From Nonomuraea fuscirosea (GTDB lineage Bacteria > Actinomycetota > Actinomycetes > Streptosporangiales > Streptosporangiaceae), in contig NZ_PVNG01000014.1 of NCBI RefSeq assembly GCF_003001935.1, forward strand, positions 62,001-126,000: a stretch of DNA of 64,000 nucleotides, in the 5' to 3' direction. The notes beneath the pieces are model-generated. The model worked only from the letters and a program-made list of their open reading frames with translations. It had not been told where the DNA came from and did not search any database. Each line of letters begins with the position of its first letter. Within the stretch, counting starts at the first letter, position 1. Of this stretch, positions 17,072 through 26,003 are shown piece by piece. The translations under genes and the position numbers were made by a program.

Positions 17072-18084
17072 CATTCGCCCGGGTAGCGCAGGCCGATCTG
17101 GGCGCGGACCTCGTCCATCGTGCCCATGATCTGGCAGACCTCGTCCGACGGCAGCACCGGGCTCTCCAGCAGTCCCGCCCGCACGCACCGCGCCACCTCC
17201 TCGGTCTGGAAGCGCAGCCCGCTGCCCGGCACGGAGAACTCGTAACGCTCGGTCGCGCCGCTCCGCGTGGTCAGGGTGAACGTCGTCGCCCGGTACCACA
17301 TGGTGTCGACGTCGATGCGCGCCTCCGTGCCCGCGATCGTCGCCCGGTTGGGCAGCCACGCCTCCATGGAGGTGGTCGCCACCGCCTGGCGGCCCTCGTC
17401 GTACCCCAGGACGACCGCGGTCTGCGCGTCCACCCCGGTGTCGCCCGCGTGCGAGGTGGCCAGCACGGACGAGGGGCGGCCGAGCACCATGGACATGAAG
17501 GACAGCGGATAGACCCCCAGGTCGAGCAGCGCGCCGCCGCCGAGGTGCGGGTCGAACATGCGGTGCGCCGGGTTCCGGCGGAACCACACCCCGTGCTCGG
17601 CGGTCACCAGCCTGACGTCCCCGAGCCGCCCCTGCGCGAGCAGTTCCCTGATCCGGACCATGTGCGGCAGGAACCGCGTCCACATGGCCTCCATCAGGAA
17701 CACGCCGCGCGAGCGGGCCAGTTTCACCAGCTCCTCCGCCTGGGCGCGGTTGACCGTGAACGGCTTCTCCACCAGCACGGCCTTGCCGGCTTCGATCGCC
17801 GCCACCGCCACGTCCCTGTGCGCGGTGTGCGGCACCGCGACGTAGACGGCGTCGACGTCGTCCGACTCCAGCAGCGCCGCGTGGGTGCCGTGGGAGCGGG
17901 GCGCGGCGGTCCGCGCGGCGAACGCCTCGGCCCGCGCGGTGGAGCGGGAGGCGACCGCGACCAGCTCACCCTCGCCGGAGTGACGCAGGTCGTCGGCGAA
18001 CTGGCCGGCGATGCCGCCGGTGCCGATGATCCCCCACCGCAGCGGCCCCGGCTGGTACGTCTTCGTGCCCGTCAACGCAACCAC
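17071..18084 (-). CDS. Gfo/Idh/MocA-family NAD(P)-dependent oxidoreductase
   Basis: About 337 residues. The Rossmann motif WGIIGTGGIAGQF is near the N-terminus, followed by VAVASRS and the family hallmark EKPFTVNRAQAEEL, where the Lys of EKP is catalytic. The C-terminal domain has PHLGGGALLDLGVYPL. Members oxidise or reduce sugars, inositols and related polyols. Start is uncertain: GTG at 18084 overlaps the upstream aldo/keto reductase gene by 13 bases; a longer start at 18123 is possible. It is the last gene of the minus-strand operon that begins at 21096. Confidence 0.88.
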   Translation of the reverse strand: MVALTGTKTYQPGPLRWGIIGTGGIAGQFADDLRHSGEGELVAVASRSTARAEAFAARTAAPRSHGTHAALLESDDVDAVYVAVPHTAHRDVAVAAIEAGKAVLVEKPFTVNRAQAEELVKLARSRGVFLMEAMWTRFLPHMVRIRELLAQGRLGDVRLVTAEHGVWFRRNPAHRMFDPHLGGGALLDLGVYPLSFMSMVLGRPSSVLATSHAGDTGVDAQTAVVLGYDEGRQAVATTSMEAWLPNRATIAGTEARIDVDTMWYRATTFTLTTRSGATERYEFSVPGSGLRFQTEEVARCVRAGLLESPVLPSDEVCQIMGTMDEVRAQIGLRYPGE

Positions 18085-19010
18085 GTCCCGCTCGCCGGAG
18101 TCAGCTTGTCCAGTTCGGCCCACAGGTCGTCAGGAATGTCGAGCGCGGCCAGCTCCAGTGTGTGGGCGAGACGTTCCGGCCGGGTGATGCCCACGACGGT
18201 CGTGCCGATCCGCGGGTCGCGCATGGAGAACTGCAGCGCCGCCGCTGCCAGCGGCACCCCGGCCTGTTCGCAGGCGCGCCACATCCCGGCGGCGCTCTGC
18301 TTGACCTCGTCCGACGCCATCCGGTACGCGTACCGCGGAGCCGTGTCCGGGCCCTTGACGAGCATGCCGCCGCCGAACGGCGCGGCGTTGAGCACGGCGA
18401 CGCCGGCCTCGGCGCACTGGTCGAGCAGCGGCTCGGCCGACCGGTCGAGCAGCGTGAACCGGTTGTGCGTGATCACCGCCTCGAACACGCCGAGGTTCAC
18501 GAAGCGCCGCAGCAGGTCCACCGGCCCGCCGGCCACCCCGAGGTGACCGACGAGCCCCTCCTCCTTGGCCTGGACGAGCGCCTCGACCGGGCCGCCGGCG
18601 GCCGTGGCCTGGTCGAAGGTGATGCGTTCCGGGTCGTGCAGGTAGACGAGCGGCAGGTGGTCCATGCCGAGCCGTTCCATGCTCTCGGCCAGCGACGCCC
18701 TGACCCGTTCGCCGGAGAAGTCGCCGCTCGCGTCGGGGTCGACCTTGGTGCTCAGCAGGAAGTCCGCCGGCACGCCGCCGATCTCGCGCAGCACCGCGCC
18801 GATCCGTCTCTCGCTCTCCCCGCCGCCGTAGCCGTTGGAGGTGTCCAGGAACCGGATCGGCCCGTCGAACACCGCCCGCAGGGTGCGCAGGGCCTGGTCG
18901 CGGTCCACCTCGTAGCCGTAGATGCCGGGGATGCTGCCGATCGCGCTGGTGCCGATGCACAGCGGCGGGGCCAGCAGCCCGGTGGAGCCCAGGGGGCGCT
19001 TGGTGAGCAT
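18072..19010 (-). CDS. Aldo/keto reductase (aldose dehydrogenase-like)
   Basis: A 312-residue (beta/alpha)8 oxidoreductase. The catalytic tetrad can be read as Asp and Tyr in DTSNGYGGGESE, Lys in STKVDPD and His in VYLHDPE. The N-terminus LGSTGLLAPPLCIGTSAIG and the C-terminal GITRPERL match the group that contains D-threo-aldose/L-fucose 1-dehydrogenases. It probably oxidises or reduces a free sugar with NAD(P). ATG at 19010 is preceded by GAGGAGC. The 101-base gap upstream holds a hairpin and a 14-base direct repeat. Confidence 0.9.
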   Translation of the reverse strand: MLTKRPLGSTGLLAPPLCIGTSAIGSIPGIYGYEVDRDQALRTLRAVFDGPIRFLDTSNGYGGGESERRIGAVLREIGGVPADFLLSTKVDPDASGDFSGERVRASLAESMERLGMDHLPLVYLHDPERITFDQATAAGGPVEALVQAKEEGLVGHLGVAGGPVDLLRRFVNLGVFEAVITHNRFTLLDRSAEPLLDQCAEAGVAVLNAAPFGGGMLVKGPDTAPRYAYRMASDEVKQSAAGMWRACEQAGVPLAAAALQFSMRDPRIGTTVVGITRPERLAHTLELAALDIPDDLWAELDKLTPASGTWLR

Positions 19011-19077
19011 GCTCCTCGTCCTTTCTTCGCGTCCCGCCCCGGCCGTGCGGGAGGTTCTTCGCGTCCCGTCCTCGCCG

Positions 19078-19109
19078 CCCGTCCCAACCCTGCGGCGGGT
19101 CAGGACGGG
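19078..19109 (-). terminator. Hairpin between dehydratase and aldo/keto reductase genes
   Basis: CCCGTCC at 19078-19084 pairs with GGACGGG at 19103-19109 around an 18-base loop, starting 3 bases after the dehydratase stop. It may attenuate transcription inside the operon. A 14-base direct repeat (TTCTTCGCGTCCCG at 19023 and 19055) lies between it and the next start codon. Confidence 0.45.
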
Positions 19110-19111
19110 GG

Positions 19112-20269
19112 TCAGCCGCCGAAGCCGTCCTGGGCGTGGGCGCGCAGGTAGTCGATGTCGAAGTCCAGGCCGAGCCCGGGGCCCGCGGGCAGCTTGAGCC
19201 GGCCGCCGCTGTTGTCCAGCGGCGTACGCAGGAACCTGTTGTAGGACCCCAGGTCGTGGCTGCTCGACTCGATGCGGTAGAAGTTCGGCACGGTGATCAT
19301 CACGTGGCCGCCGGCGACCAGGTTGACCGGCCCGCTCGCGTCGTGGGGGGAGACCGGCACGTAGTACGCCTCGGCCATCGTGGCGATCTTCTTGAGCTCG
19401 GAGATGCCGCCGGTCCAGGTCACGTCGGGCATGACGAAGTCGGCGAGCCCGTTCTCCAGGACCGGGACGAAGTCCCACCGGGTGTGCAGCCGCTCCCCCA
19501 CCGAGATCGGCACCCGGACCCGGTCGCGCACCTGCTTGAGGGCGTGGTAGCTCTCCGGCGGGACCGGCTCCTCGTACCAGTGGATGCCGCCGGCCTCGTC
19601 CAGCGACTGGCCCAGGCGGATGGCCGTGGGCACGTCGAACCGGCCGTGCGCGTCGATCAGCAGCTCCACGTCGGGTCCGGCGACCTCGCGGATGAGCGCG
19701 GTCAGCTCCATCGCCTCGCGCTCGTGCGCGCGGCTCAGCCGGCCGTCGAGGTAGCGGTCGTTGCTCTCCGGCTCGCCGGGCGCGTGCGGGAACGGGTCGA
19801 ACTTGATCGCGGTGTGGCCCGAGTCGACGATCTTCCTGATCTCGTCCTCGACCCCGTCGCGGGTGCCGAAGCGGCTCTGGTCGGGGTGGGTGTAGAGGAG
19901 CAGGTCGTCCCGTACGGTGCCGCCGAGCAGGTCGCAGACCGGCTGACCGAGCACCTTGCCGCGGATGTCCCACAGGGCGATGTCGATGGCGCTGGTCACG
20001 TTCGTCCCGGCGCCGCGGCTGCCCATGTAGGTGAAGGCGCGGAACACCTTGTGCCAGATGTCCTCGATCTTGGCGGGGTCGTCGCCGGCGAGCAGTTCGG
20101 TGGCCTGGCGCACCATGGCGGCGATGCCGCGGTTGGCCGTGCGCGTGGTGGTGGTGATCTCGCCCCAGCCGTCGACGCCCTCGTCCGTGCGGACCTGGAC
20201 GAACAGGAACTCACCCCAGTAGGAACCGCCCGACCGGATCAGCCAGGGCACGAGCTCCACGATCTTCAT
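19112..20269 (-). CDS. Enolase-superfamily sugar-acid dehydratase (mandelate racemase group)
   Basis: A 385-residue protein. The N-terminal capping domain is followed by a barrel with Lys156 in TAIKFDP, metal ligands Asp206 (LLIDAHGRFD), Glu233 (WYEEP) and Glu259 (ISVGER), and His309 (PVSPHD). This set matches acid-sugar dehydratases such as galactonate or related enzymes. It would convert an aldonate into a 2-keto-3-deoxy acid. Start ATG 20269 is preferred over ATG 20278, because GAGAGG lies 9 bases before the former and touches the latter. It follows the RraA-family gene by 29 bases. Confidence 0.9.
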   Translation of the reverse strand: MKIVELVPWLIRSGGSYWGEFLFVQVRTDEGVDGWGEITTTTRTANRGIAAMVRQATELLAGDDPAKIEDIWHKVFRAFTYMGSRGAGTNVTSAIDIALWDIRGKVLGQPVCDLLGGTVRDDLLLYTHPDQSRFGTRDGVEDEIRKIVDSGHTAIKFDPFPHAPGEPESNDRYLDGRLSRAHEREAMELTALIREVAGPDVELLIDAHGRFDVPTAIRLGQSLDEAGGIHWYEEPVPPESYHALKQVRDRVRVPISVGERLHTRWDFVPVLENGLADFVMPDVTWTGGISELKKIATMAEAYYVPVSPHDASGPVNLVAGGHVMITVPNFYRIESSSHDLGSYNRFLRTPLDNSGGRLKLPAGPGLGLDFDIDYLRAHAQDGFGG

Positions 20270-20298
20270 CCGCGCCATCCTCTCACTCGTCCGCCGCC

Positions 20299-21096
20299 TC
20301 AGGCGGAAGCGCCGCCGTCCGTGTCCCGGCCGTTCGCGCGCGCGTCCAGGCTCGCGCCGCCGTTGGCCTGGGCGTCGCGCCAGCGCTCGTACTCGGGGCG
20401 GGCCTCCTCCGACAGCGGGTAGTAGGTGCGCAGGTCGCCGCCCTGCGACAGCCGTAGCCGGGAGAACTCCTCCCACTCCGCGTGACTGCCCGCCTCCGCC
20501 AGCAGCGCGGGGGCGAGCTTGATCGGTACGACCACCGCGCCGTCGTCGTCGGCGACGATGATGTCGCCGGGTTCCACGACGGTGTTGCCGCACGCGACCG
20601 GCACGTTGACGGCCGTGGGGAAGATGTCGGTCTGCGAGTGGAAGTTCGGCGTCGTGCCGCGCAGCCACAGCCCGAGTCCGAGCTCGCGCACCTTGCCGAG
20701 GTCGCGGATGCAGCCGTCGACGACCACGCCTACGCCGCCCCGCTGCTTGAAGTAGATCATCATCATCTCGCCGAAGACGCCGCTGGCCATGTCGCCGCGG
20801 GCGTCCACCACCACGATGTCGCCCGGCCTGGTGTGGTAGAGCACGTGCCGGTGCAGCTGCTTCTCCGGCTCGGCGTACTCGTCGACCTGGTAGAGGTCCT
20901 CGCGCTTCGGCATGAACTGCAGGGTCAGCGCCGGTCCGGCGACGCAGGTGCCCGGGGTGAACGAGACCGGGCCGCGGATGTGCGCGCTGCGGACCCCGAG
21001 CCGGTTGAGCTCACTGCTCGCGGTCGCGCTCCCGATGGCCGCCAGAGCGCTGACGAGCTCCTCGGGAGGGCGAACGATGTCGTGGGTCTCGATCAC
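20299..21096 (-). CDS. RraA-family protein (HMG/KDG-type class II aldolase-like)
   Basis: A 265-residue protein. The family signature VVDGCIRDLGKVR supplies the Arg and Asp that bind substrate and metal in 4-hydroxy-4-methyl-2-oxoglutarate aldolase homologues, and GDIVVVDARGD and GDIIVADDDGAVVVP match the core strands. The C-terminus has an extra tail of about 20 residues rich in Gly, Ala and Asp. Next to a sugar-acid dehydratase it most likely cleaves a 2-keto-3-deoxy acid rather than acting as an RNase E inhibitor. GTG at 21096 follows AAAGAGAAC. First gene of a four-gene operon. Confidence 0.87.
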   Translation of the reverse strand: MIETHDIVRPPEELVSALAAIGSATASSELNRLGVRSAHIRGPVSFTPGTCVAGPALTLQFMPKREDLYQVDEYAEPEKQLHRHVLYHTRPGDIVVVDARGDMASGVFGEMMMIYFKQRGGVGVVVDGCIRDLGKVRELGLGLWLRGTTPNFHSQTDIFPTAVNVPVACGNTVVEPGDIIVADDDGAVVVPIKLAPALLAEAGSHAEWEEFSRLRLSQGGDLRTYYPLSEEARPEYERWRDAQANGGASLDARANGRDTDGGASA

Positions 21097-21139
21097 GTCG
21101 GTTCTCTTTCGGGTCGTGAGCCGGGCGGCGGCCAGGATT

Positions 21140-21159
21140 AGTTTCGGAGAAGTTTCGAT
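21140..21159. promoter_or_regulatory. Double AGTTTCGA operator candidate
   Basis: Two TTTCG copies (21142 and 21153), 11 bases apart, within AGTTTCGGAGAAGTTTCGAT. This is the cleanest copy of the island motif and lies 44 bases upstream of the aldolase start codon. Confidence 0.6.
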
Positions 21160-21323
21160 ACTGGCGTTGCAGGTCATCGTAACGCGATCGGCGCCCGAGC
21201 GCGATACCCGTGGATCATTCCTCCAGGTCGCCGGGCTGCCCGGGCAGCTTTCCCGCAGGTCGATGTCGGTTCCGCAGCGCCGTGTAGAGCGGCGATCCGG
21301 CCTCCATACGGCTAGGTGAGGTC

Positions 21324-21352
21324 TTGACGTCGTATTTTCGCCGCCGTAACTT
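21324..21352 (+). promoter_or_regulatory. Promoter of the Dpp-type importer operon
   Basis: TTGACG at 21324-21329 and TAACTT at 21347-21352 with a 17-base spacer, a good match to housekeeping promoters. The transcription start would fall near 21360, overlapping the first operator element. Confidence 0.6.
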
Positions 21353-21364
21353 GGCTCGAACGCA

Positions 21365-21396
21365 GTCGAAACTCCAACCGACCGCTTCGAAACTTC
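21365..21396. promoter_or_regulatory. Operator pair at the importer transcription start
   Basis: GTCGAAACTCC (21365-21375) and CTTCGAAACTTC (21385-21396) are the reverse complement of the island motif, with CGAAA cores 21 bases (two helical turns) apart. The position just downstream of the promoter fits repression. Confidence 0.55.
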
Positions 21397-21466
21397 AGCC
21401 GAAGTCCGTCCGGCGGCTCCCTCTCTCCTTCTCCTCCACCCTCCCCCTTCCAAGAAATGGGTCGAC

Positions 21467-23056
21467 ATGAAGCGCAAACATCCGGTCGCGCTGACGATCG
21501 TGGCGGTTTCGGTCCTGCTCGGCGGATGCGGTGGTGGTGGCGGCGGCTCCCCCACCGGCGCCCCGGTGACCGGGGGAACGTTCACCATGAACCTCGGCAC
21601 CGACCCGGGGACGATCAACCCGTACAAGACGACGGGCGGCACCAACCGGCAGATCTTCGCCTTCAGCTACGACACGCTCGTCGGGCGGATGCCCGACGGC
21701 AGCGTGGCGCCGCAGCTGGCCACCGAGTGGAAGGTGGCGCCCGACGAGGTCACCTACACCCTGCGCAAGGGCGTCACCTGCGAGGACGGCACCCCGCTCA
21801 CGGCCAGTGCCGTCGCCGCTGACTTCGACTACGTCAAGGATCCCAAGACGCTCTCCGCCTGGGTCAACCTCACCATCCCCGTGCCGTACACGGTGACCGC
21901 GGACGACGCGGCGGGCACCGTGACCGTCAAGACGAAGACGCCGTTCGGGTTCCTGCTGGAGGGCGCGGGCTCGCTGCCCATCGTCTGCCCGGCGGGGCTG
22001 AAGGACCCCGGCTCGATCGAGCACGCCTCGAACGGGACGGGCCCGTACAAGGTGACCGACTACGTTCCCGGCGACCACTACACGCTCGAAGCCCGGCCCG
22101 GCTACGCGTGGGGCCCGAAGGGGGCCGGGAACGCGGCCGCGGGCAGCCCGAAGACGGTGAAGATCGCCTTCGTGCAGAACGAGTCCACCTCCGCCAACCA
22201 GCTGCTGTCCGGCCAGGTCAACGCCGCGCAGATCACCGGCCCCGACCGCGCCCGCCTGGACGCCACCCCCACGCTGAAGAAGTTCGACGTGCCGGTGATG
22301 GTCGGCGAGATGAACCTGAACGAGGCGAAGGGCCGCGTGTTCGCCGACCCCGAGGTGCGGCTGGCCATGGCGGCGGCGCTCGACCGCGAGCAGGTCACCA
22401 AGGTCGGCACCAGCGGCAACGGTCAGGTGGCCGACAACATGATGGTGGAGAAACCCGTCTCCTGCCCCGGCGACGAGACCACAGGGACGCTGCCCGCGTT
22501 CGACCCGGCCGCGGCGAACCAGCGGCTCGACGCCGCCGGATACGCCAAGGGCGCCGACGGCGTCCGGGCCAAGGACGGCAAGAAGCTGACCGTCAACCTG
22601 ATCTACCAGGTCGGCGCGCCGCAGACGGTGTCCGCGGTCGAACTGATCGGCCAGCAGCTCATGGCCGTCGGCATCGGCACGAACCTCAAGGGCCTCACCC
22701 AGGCGGCGTTCCTCGAGGCGCTCTACACCACACAGGACTTCGACGCCTACTACAGCGGGATCAACCTGGAGTTCCCCTTCATGATGACCGCGTACTGGGG
22801 CGGCGCCACCCCGGACAAGGGCGGCCGCAACACCGGCAGCATCCGCAACGAGGAGTTCGACACCCTGTCGGCCAAGGCGCTGGCCGCCTCCGGATCGGAG
22901 GGCTGCGAGCTGTGGAAGCAGGCGCACCAGGCGCTGCTGAAGCGGGTCGACGTGCTGCCGATCTCCGTCGGCAACCGGCCCTTCTACACCGCGAAGGCCT
23001 CGCTGCAGACCGTCGGCCTGTTCGCGGTGCCGACGAGCCTGCGGCTGTACCAGTGA
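21467..23056 (+). CDS. Family 5 (Dpp/Opp-type) substrate-binding lipoprotein
   Basis: A 529-residue solute-binding protein. The N-terminus is a lipoprotein signal with lipobox LLGGC, followed by a run of glycines. TDPGTINPYK and the VAPQLATEWKV segment are hallmarks of SBP family 5. Although the family includes peptide receptors, members in carbohydrate islands often bind oligosaccharides. Neighbours and the shared operators favour a sugar ligand here. ATG at 21467 has only a weak upstream site (AAGAAATGGG). The stop overlaps the permease start as GTGA. Confidence 0.92.
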   Translation: MKRKHPVALTIVAVSVLLGGCGGGGGGSPTGAPVTGGTFTMNLGTDPGTINPYKTTGGTNRQIFAFSYDTLVGRMPDGSVAPQLATEWKVAPDEVTYTLRKGVTCEDGTPLTASAVAADFDYVKDPKTLSAWVNLTIPVPYTVTADDAAGTVTVKTKTPFGFLLEGAGSLPIVCPAGLKDPGSIEHASNGTGPYKVTDYVPGDHYTLEARPGYAWGPKGAGNAAAGSPKTVKIAFVQNESTSANQLLSGQVNAAQITGPDRARLDATPTLKKFDVPVMVGEMNLNEAKGRVFADPEVRLAMAAALDREQVTKVGTSGNGQVADNMMVEKPVSCPGDETTGTLPAFDPAAANQRLDAAGYAKGADGVRAKDGKKLTVNLIYQVGAPQTVSAVELIGQQLMAVGIGTNLKGLTQAAFLEALYTTQDFDAYYSGINLEFPFMMTAYWGGATPDKGGRNTGSIRNEEFDTLSAKALAASGSEGCELWKQAHQALLKRVDVLPISVGNRPFYTAKASLQTVGLFAVPTSLRLYQ

Positions 23057-24099
23057 CCGGTATGAGCGCGGGCCACGAGGTCGCCGGGACGCCGCCGGCC
23101 AAGGACGGGGCGGAACCCCCGGCGCGTGAGGGGGCGCGCCGGCGGGCCGGGGCGGGCCGCTGGGTGGTGTTCGCCGGCCGGCGGCTGGTCCGGCTCGTGC
23201 TGTCCCTGCTCGTCCTGCTGGCGGCGACGTTCATCATGGTCCATCTGATCCCCGGCGATCCGGTGCAGACCGCGCTCGGCGACCAGGCCACGCCGCAGAT
23301 GGTGGCCCAGCGCCGGCACGAGCTGGGCCTCGACCTGCCGCTGCCCGAGCAGTTCTGGCGCTACGTGACCGGCGTCGTGACCGGAGACTTCGGGCGCTCC
23401 ATCGTCACCGAGGCGCCGGTGGCCGACCTGCTGACCACCCGGTTCCCGAACACGCTACGGCTGGCCGGGCCGGCCTTCCTGCTGGTCGTGCTCATCGCGA
23501 TGCCGGTCGGGCTGTTCACGGCGGTGCGCACCAGGGGCGGGCGCGGGCGGCACGTACGCGGCTGGTTCGTGAACGTGACCGGCCTGCTCAACTCGATCCC
23601 CGACTACGTGCTGGCCACCGTGCTCAGCCTCGTGTTCGTGGTGACGATCAAGGCGTTCCCGGCGGCGGGCGACGAAGGGCTCAGCTCGTACGTGCTCCCC
23701 GTCCTGGCGCTCGTCGCGGGCCCGGCGGCCTCGCTGTCCAGGATCGTCAGGGTGGAGGCGCTCAAGGTGCTGGACGCGGAGTACGTCAGGGCCGCCAAGG
23801 CCCGCCGGCTGCCGACGGGCCTGCGCTACTGGCGTTACGTGCTGCCGAACATGATGACCGCCTCGCTGACCTACGGCACCATGATCCTGGCCGGCCTGAT
23901 CGCCGGGACCGTGCTGGTGGAGAACGTCTTCGGCTGGCCCGGGGTCGGCACGGTGATCTCGCAGGCGGTCATCCAGAAGGACTATCCGCTGATCCAGGGC
24001 ATCCTGCTGGTCCTCGGCGCCGCCGTCCTGCTGCTCAACATGGTCGTGGACGTCGTGCTCGGCGTGCTCGACCCGCGATCCCGGCTGGGGGAGCTCTAG
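23053..24099 (+). CDS. Dpp/Opp-type ABC transporter permease (DppB type)
   Basis: About 348 residues: a cytosolic 35-residue basic tail, then six membrane segments. FIMVHLIPGDP after the first segment and the ARRLPTGLRYWRYVLPN loop are characteristic of DppB/OppB. GTG at 23053 overlaps the binding-protein stop; ATG at 23062 is an alternative nine bases on. The gene ends two bases before the fused permease-ATPase. Confidence 0.92.
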   Translation: MTGMSAGHEVAGTPPAKDGAEPPAREGARRRAGAGRWVVFAGRRLVRLVLSLLVLLAATFIMVHLIPGDPVQTALGDQATPQMVAQRRHELGLDLPLPEQFWRYVTGVVTGDFGRSIVTEAPVADLLTTRFPNTLRLAGPAFLLVVLIAMPVGLFTAVRTRGGRGRHVRGWFVNVTGLLNSIPDYVLATVLSLVFVVTIKAFPAAGDEGLSSYVLPVLALVAGPAASLSRIVRVEALKVLDAEYVRAAKARRLPTGLRYWRYVLPNMMTASLTYGTMILAGLIAGTVLVENVFGWPGVGTVISQAVIQKDYPLIQGILLVLGAAVLLLNMVVDVVLGVLDPRSRLGEL

Positions 24100-24101
24100 A
24101 C

Positions 24102-26003
24102 ATGACCGCTGCCTTCCGGGGTCCACGTCCCGGCCGCCTGTTGTCGGGCGGCGTACCCCTGCTGCTGATCCTGCTGTTCGTCTTCCTCTCGGTCGCGGGA
24201 CCGTCGATCTGGGGGGAGGCGGCGTCGGCGAGCAACGTGGCCGAGGCCAACCAGTCGATCAGCGCCGCGCACTGGATGGGCACCGACGACCTGGGGCGTG
24301 ACATCCTGGCCAGGACGCTCGTGGCGACGCGCAACTCGCTGGTGCTCGCCGTGGTCGCCACGATCGTGGGCGGCTGCGTCGGCATCGGGCTCGGGCTGCT
24401 GTCCGCGATGTCGCGCCGCCTCGGCCGCGCGCTCGGCGCGCTGATCAACGTGCTGATCGCGTTCCCCGCGCTGCTGCTGGCGATCTTCTTCGCGGTGTTG
24501 TTCGGGATCGGCTCCGTGGGCAGCGTGCTGGCGGTGGGCGCCTCGTTCGCGCCGGGCTTCGCCCGCATCACGCAGACGCTCACGGCGTCGGTGGTGTCCA
24601 AGGAGTACGTCGAGGCGTCCCGCGTGCTGGGCAGAGGCCCGATCTACCGGACGTTCCGCCACATCCTCCCCAACATCGCCGAGCCCGTCGTCCTGTACTC
24701 GACCATCCACATCGGCACGGCCGTCCTGGCGCTGTCCGGCCTCAGCTTCCTCGGGCTGGGCGTGCAGCCACCCGTCTACGACTGGGGCCGGCTGCTCAAC
24801 GACGGGCTCACCCGCATCTACGTGACCCCCGGCGTGGCCATCGCGCCGTCCATCGCGATCGTGCTGGCCGGCCTGACGTTCAACCTGGCCGGCGAGCGGC
24901 TGTCGGACCTCATCGCCGGCCGCCGATCCGCGCCGTCCGCCCGGCGCTCCCAGCCGCGCCCGGCCGAGCCGGCGCCCGATCCGGCCGGGGACGGCGGCGG
25001 CGCGCTCGTGGACGTCCGCCACCTGCGCGTCACCTACGCCTCGGCGGACGGCCGCGTCACCACGCCCGTCCGGGACGTCTCCTTCACCCTGGCCCCGAAG
25101 GAGAGGGTCGGCATCGTCGGCGAGTCCGGGTCGGGCAAGAGCCTGACCGCGGCCGCCATCGCCCAGCTCATCGAGGAGCCCGGCCACGTGGAGGCCGAGC
25201 GGCTGCGCTTCATGGACGCCGACCTGCTCACGCCGGACGACTCCACCCGGCACGTCCTCGGCCGCAACATGGCCATGGTCTTCCAGGACCCCGGCGAAGC
25301 GCTGAACCCCGCCATCAAGATCGGCACGCACCTCATCGAGCCGGCCGTCATCCACCTGCGCGAGTCCAAGCCGGACGCCAAGCGCAAGGCGCTGGACGCC
25401 CTGCGCGCGGTGGCCATCACCGACCCGGCGCGCCGCTTCGAGCAGCACAGGCACGAGCTGTCCGGCGGCATGAAACAGCGGGTCGGCATCGCCATCGGCC
25501 TGATGGGCGAGGCCCGGCTGCTCATCGCGGACGAGCCGACCACCGCGCTCGACGTGACGGTGCAGCGGCAGATCCTGCGGCTGGTCGACCGGCTCGGCGC
25601 GCGGACGGAGGCGGGCCTGCTGTTCATCTCGCACGACATCGCCGTCGTGTCCGAGCTCTGCGACCGGATCATCGTCATGTACGCGGGCTTCATCGTGGAG
25701 GAGGCGGCGACCGCGGACCTGCTCGAATCGCCCGCGCATCCGTACACGTCGGTGCTGCTCGCGGCCAGCCCGCGCATGGGGCTGGACAAGAGCCGGCCGC
25801 TGGTCGCCATCGACGGCCGCATGCCGGGCCCGGACGCCGACCTGCCCGGCTGCTACTTCGCGGCGCGCTGCCCGCGCGCCGACGCCACCTGCCTGTCCGA
25901 CCGCCCGCCCCTGCGCGAGCTGGCCGACGGCCGCCGCGCCGCCTGCTGGCATCCGCTCACCGAACCCGGCGACGTGCCGACCAGCGAAGGAGCGACGATC
26001 TGA
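24102..26003 (+). CDS. Fused Dpp-type permease (DppC) and ATPase (DppD)
   Basis: A 633-residue fusion. Residues 1 to about 270 form a DppC-like permease (MGTDDLGRDILARTLVATR, SRVLGRGPIYRTFRHILPN, SGLSFLGLGVQPP). A linker of about 30 residues rich in Ala, Pro and Arg follows. From about residue 303 there is a DppD-like ATPase with Walker A GESGSGKS, signature LSGGMKQR, LIADEPTTALD and a C-terminal cysteine-rich CYFAARCPRADATC segment of oligopeptide ATPases. Such subunits are normally separate. No stop or frameshift lies between them. ATG at 24102 is preceded by GGGGGAG. The 3' end is part of a duplicated junction described separately. Confidence 0.93.
   Translation: MTAAFRGPRPGRLLSGGVPLLLILLFVFLSVAGPSIWGEAASASNVAEANQSISAAHWMGTDDLGRDILARTLVATRNSLVLAVVATIVGGCVGIGLGLLSAMSRRLGRALGALINVLIAFPALLLAIFFAVLFGIGSVGSVLAVGASFAPGFARITQTLTASVVSKEYVEASRVLGRGPIYRTFRHILPNIAEPVVLYSTIHIGTAVLALSGLSFLGLGVQPPVYDWGRLLNDGLTRIYVTPGVAIAPSIAIVLAGLTFNLAGERLSDLIAGRRSAPSARRSQPRPAEPAPDPAGDGGGALVDVRHLRVTYASADGRVTTPVRDVSFTLAPKERVGIVGESGSGKSLTAAAIAQLIEEPGHVEAERLRFMDADLLTPDDSTRHVLGRNMAMVFQDPGEALNPAIKIGTHLIEPAVIHLRESKPDAKRKALDALRAVAITDPARRFEQHRHELSGGMKQRVGIAIGLMGEARLLIADEPTTALDVTVQRQILRLVDRLGARTEAGLLFISHDIAVVSELCDRIIVMYAGFIVEEAATADLLESPAHPYTSVLLAASPRMGLDKSRPLVAIDGRMPGPDADLPGCYFAARCPRADATCLSDRPPLRELADGRRAACWHPLTEPGDVPTSEGATI

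Larger units (their letters stand above)
21097..21466. promoter_or_regulatory. Divergent control region, aldolase operon versus Dpp-type importer
   Basis: About 370 bases with no gene. A double operator candidate lies near the aldolase side (21140-21159), and a promoter with a second operator pair lies near the importer side (21324-21396). The importer leader ends in a CT-rich stretch at 21418-21448. Confidence 0.6.

Noticed and set aside
20299..21096. RNase E inhibitor RraA
   Set aside because: The metabolic neighbours and the class II aldolase residues argue for a metabolic aldolase; the RNase E inhibitor role is known from enterobacteria.
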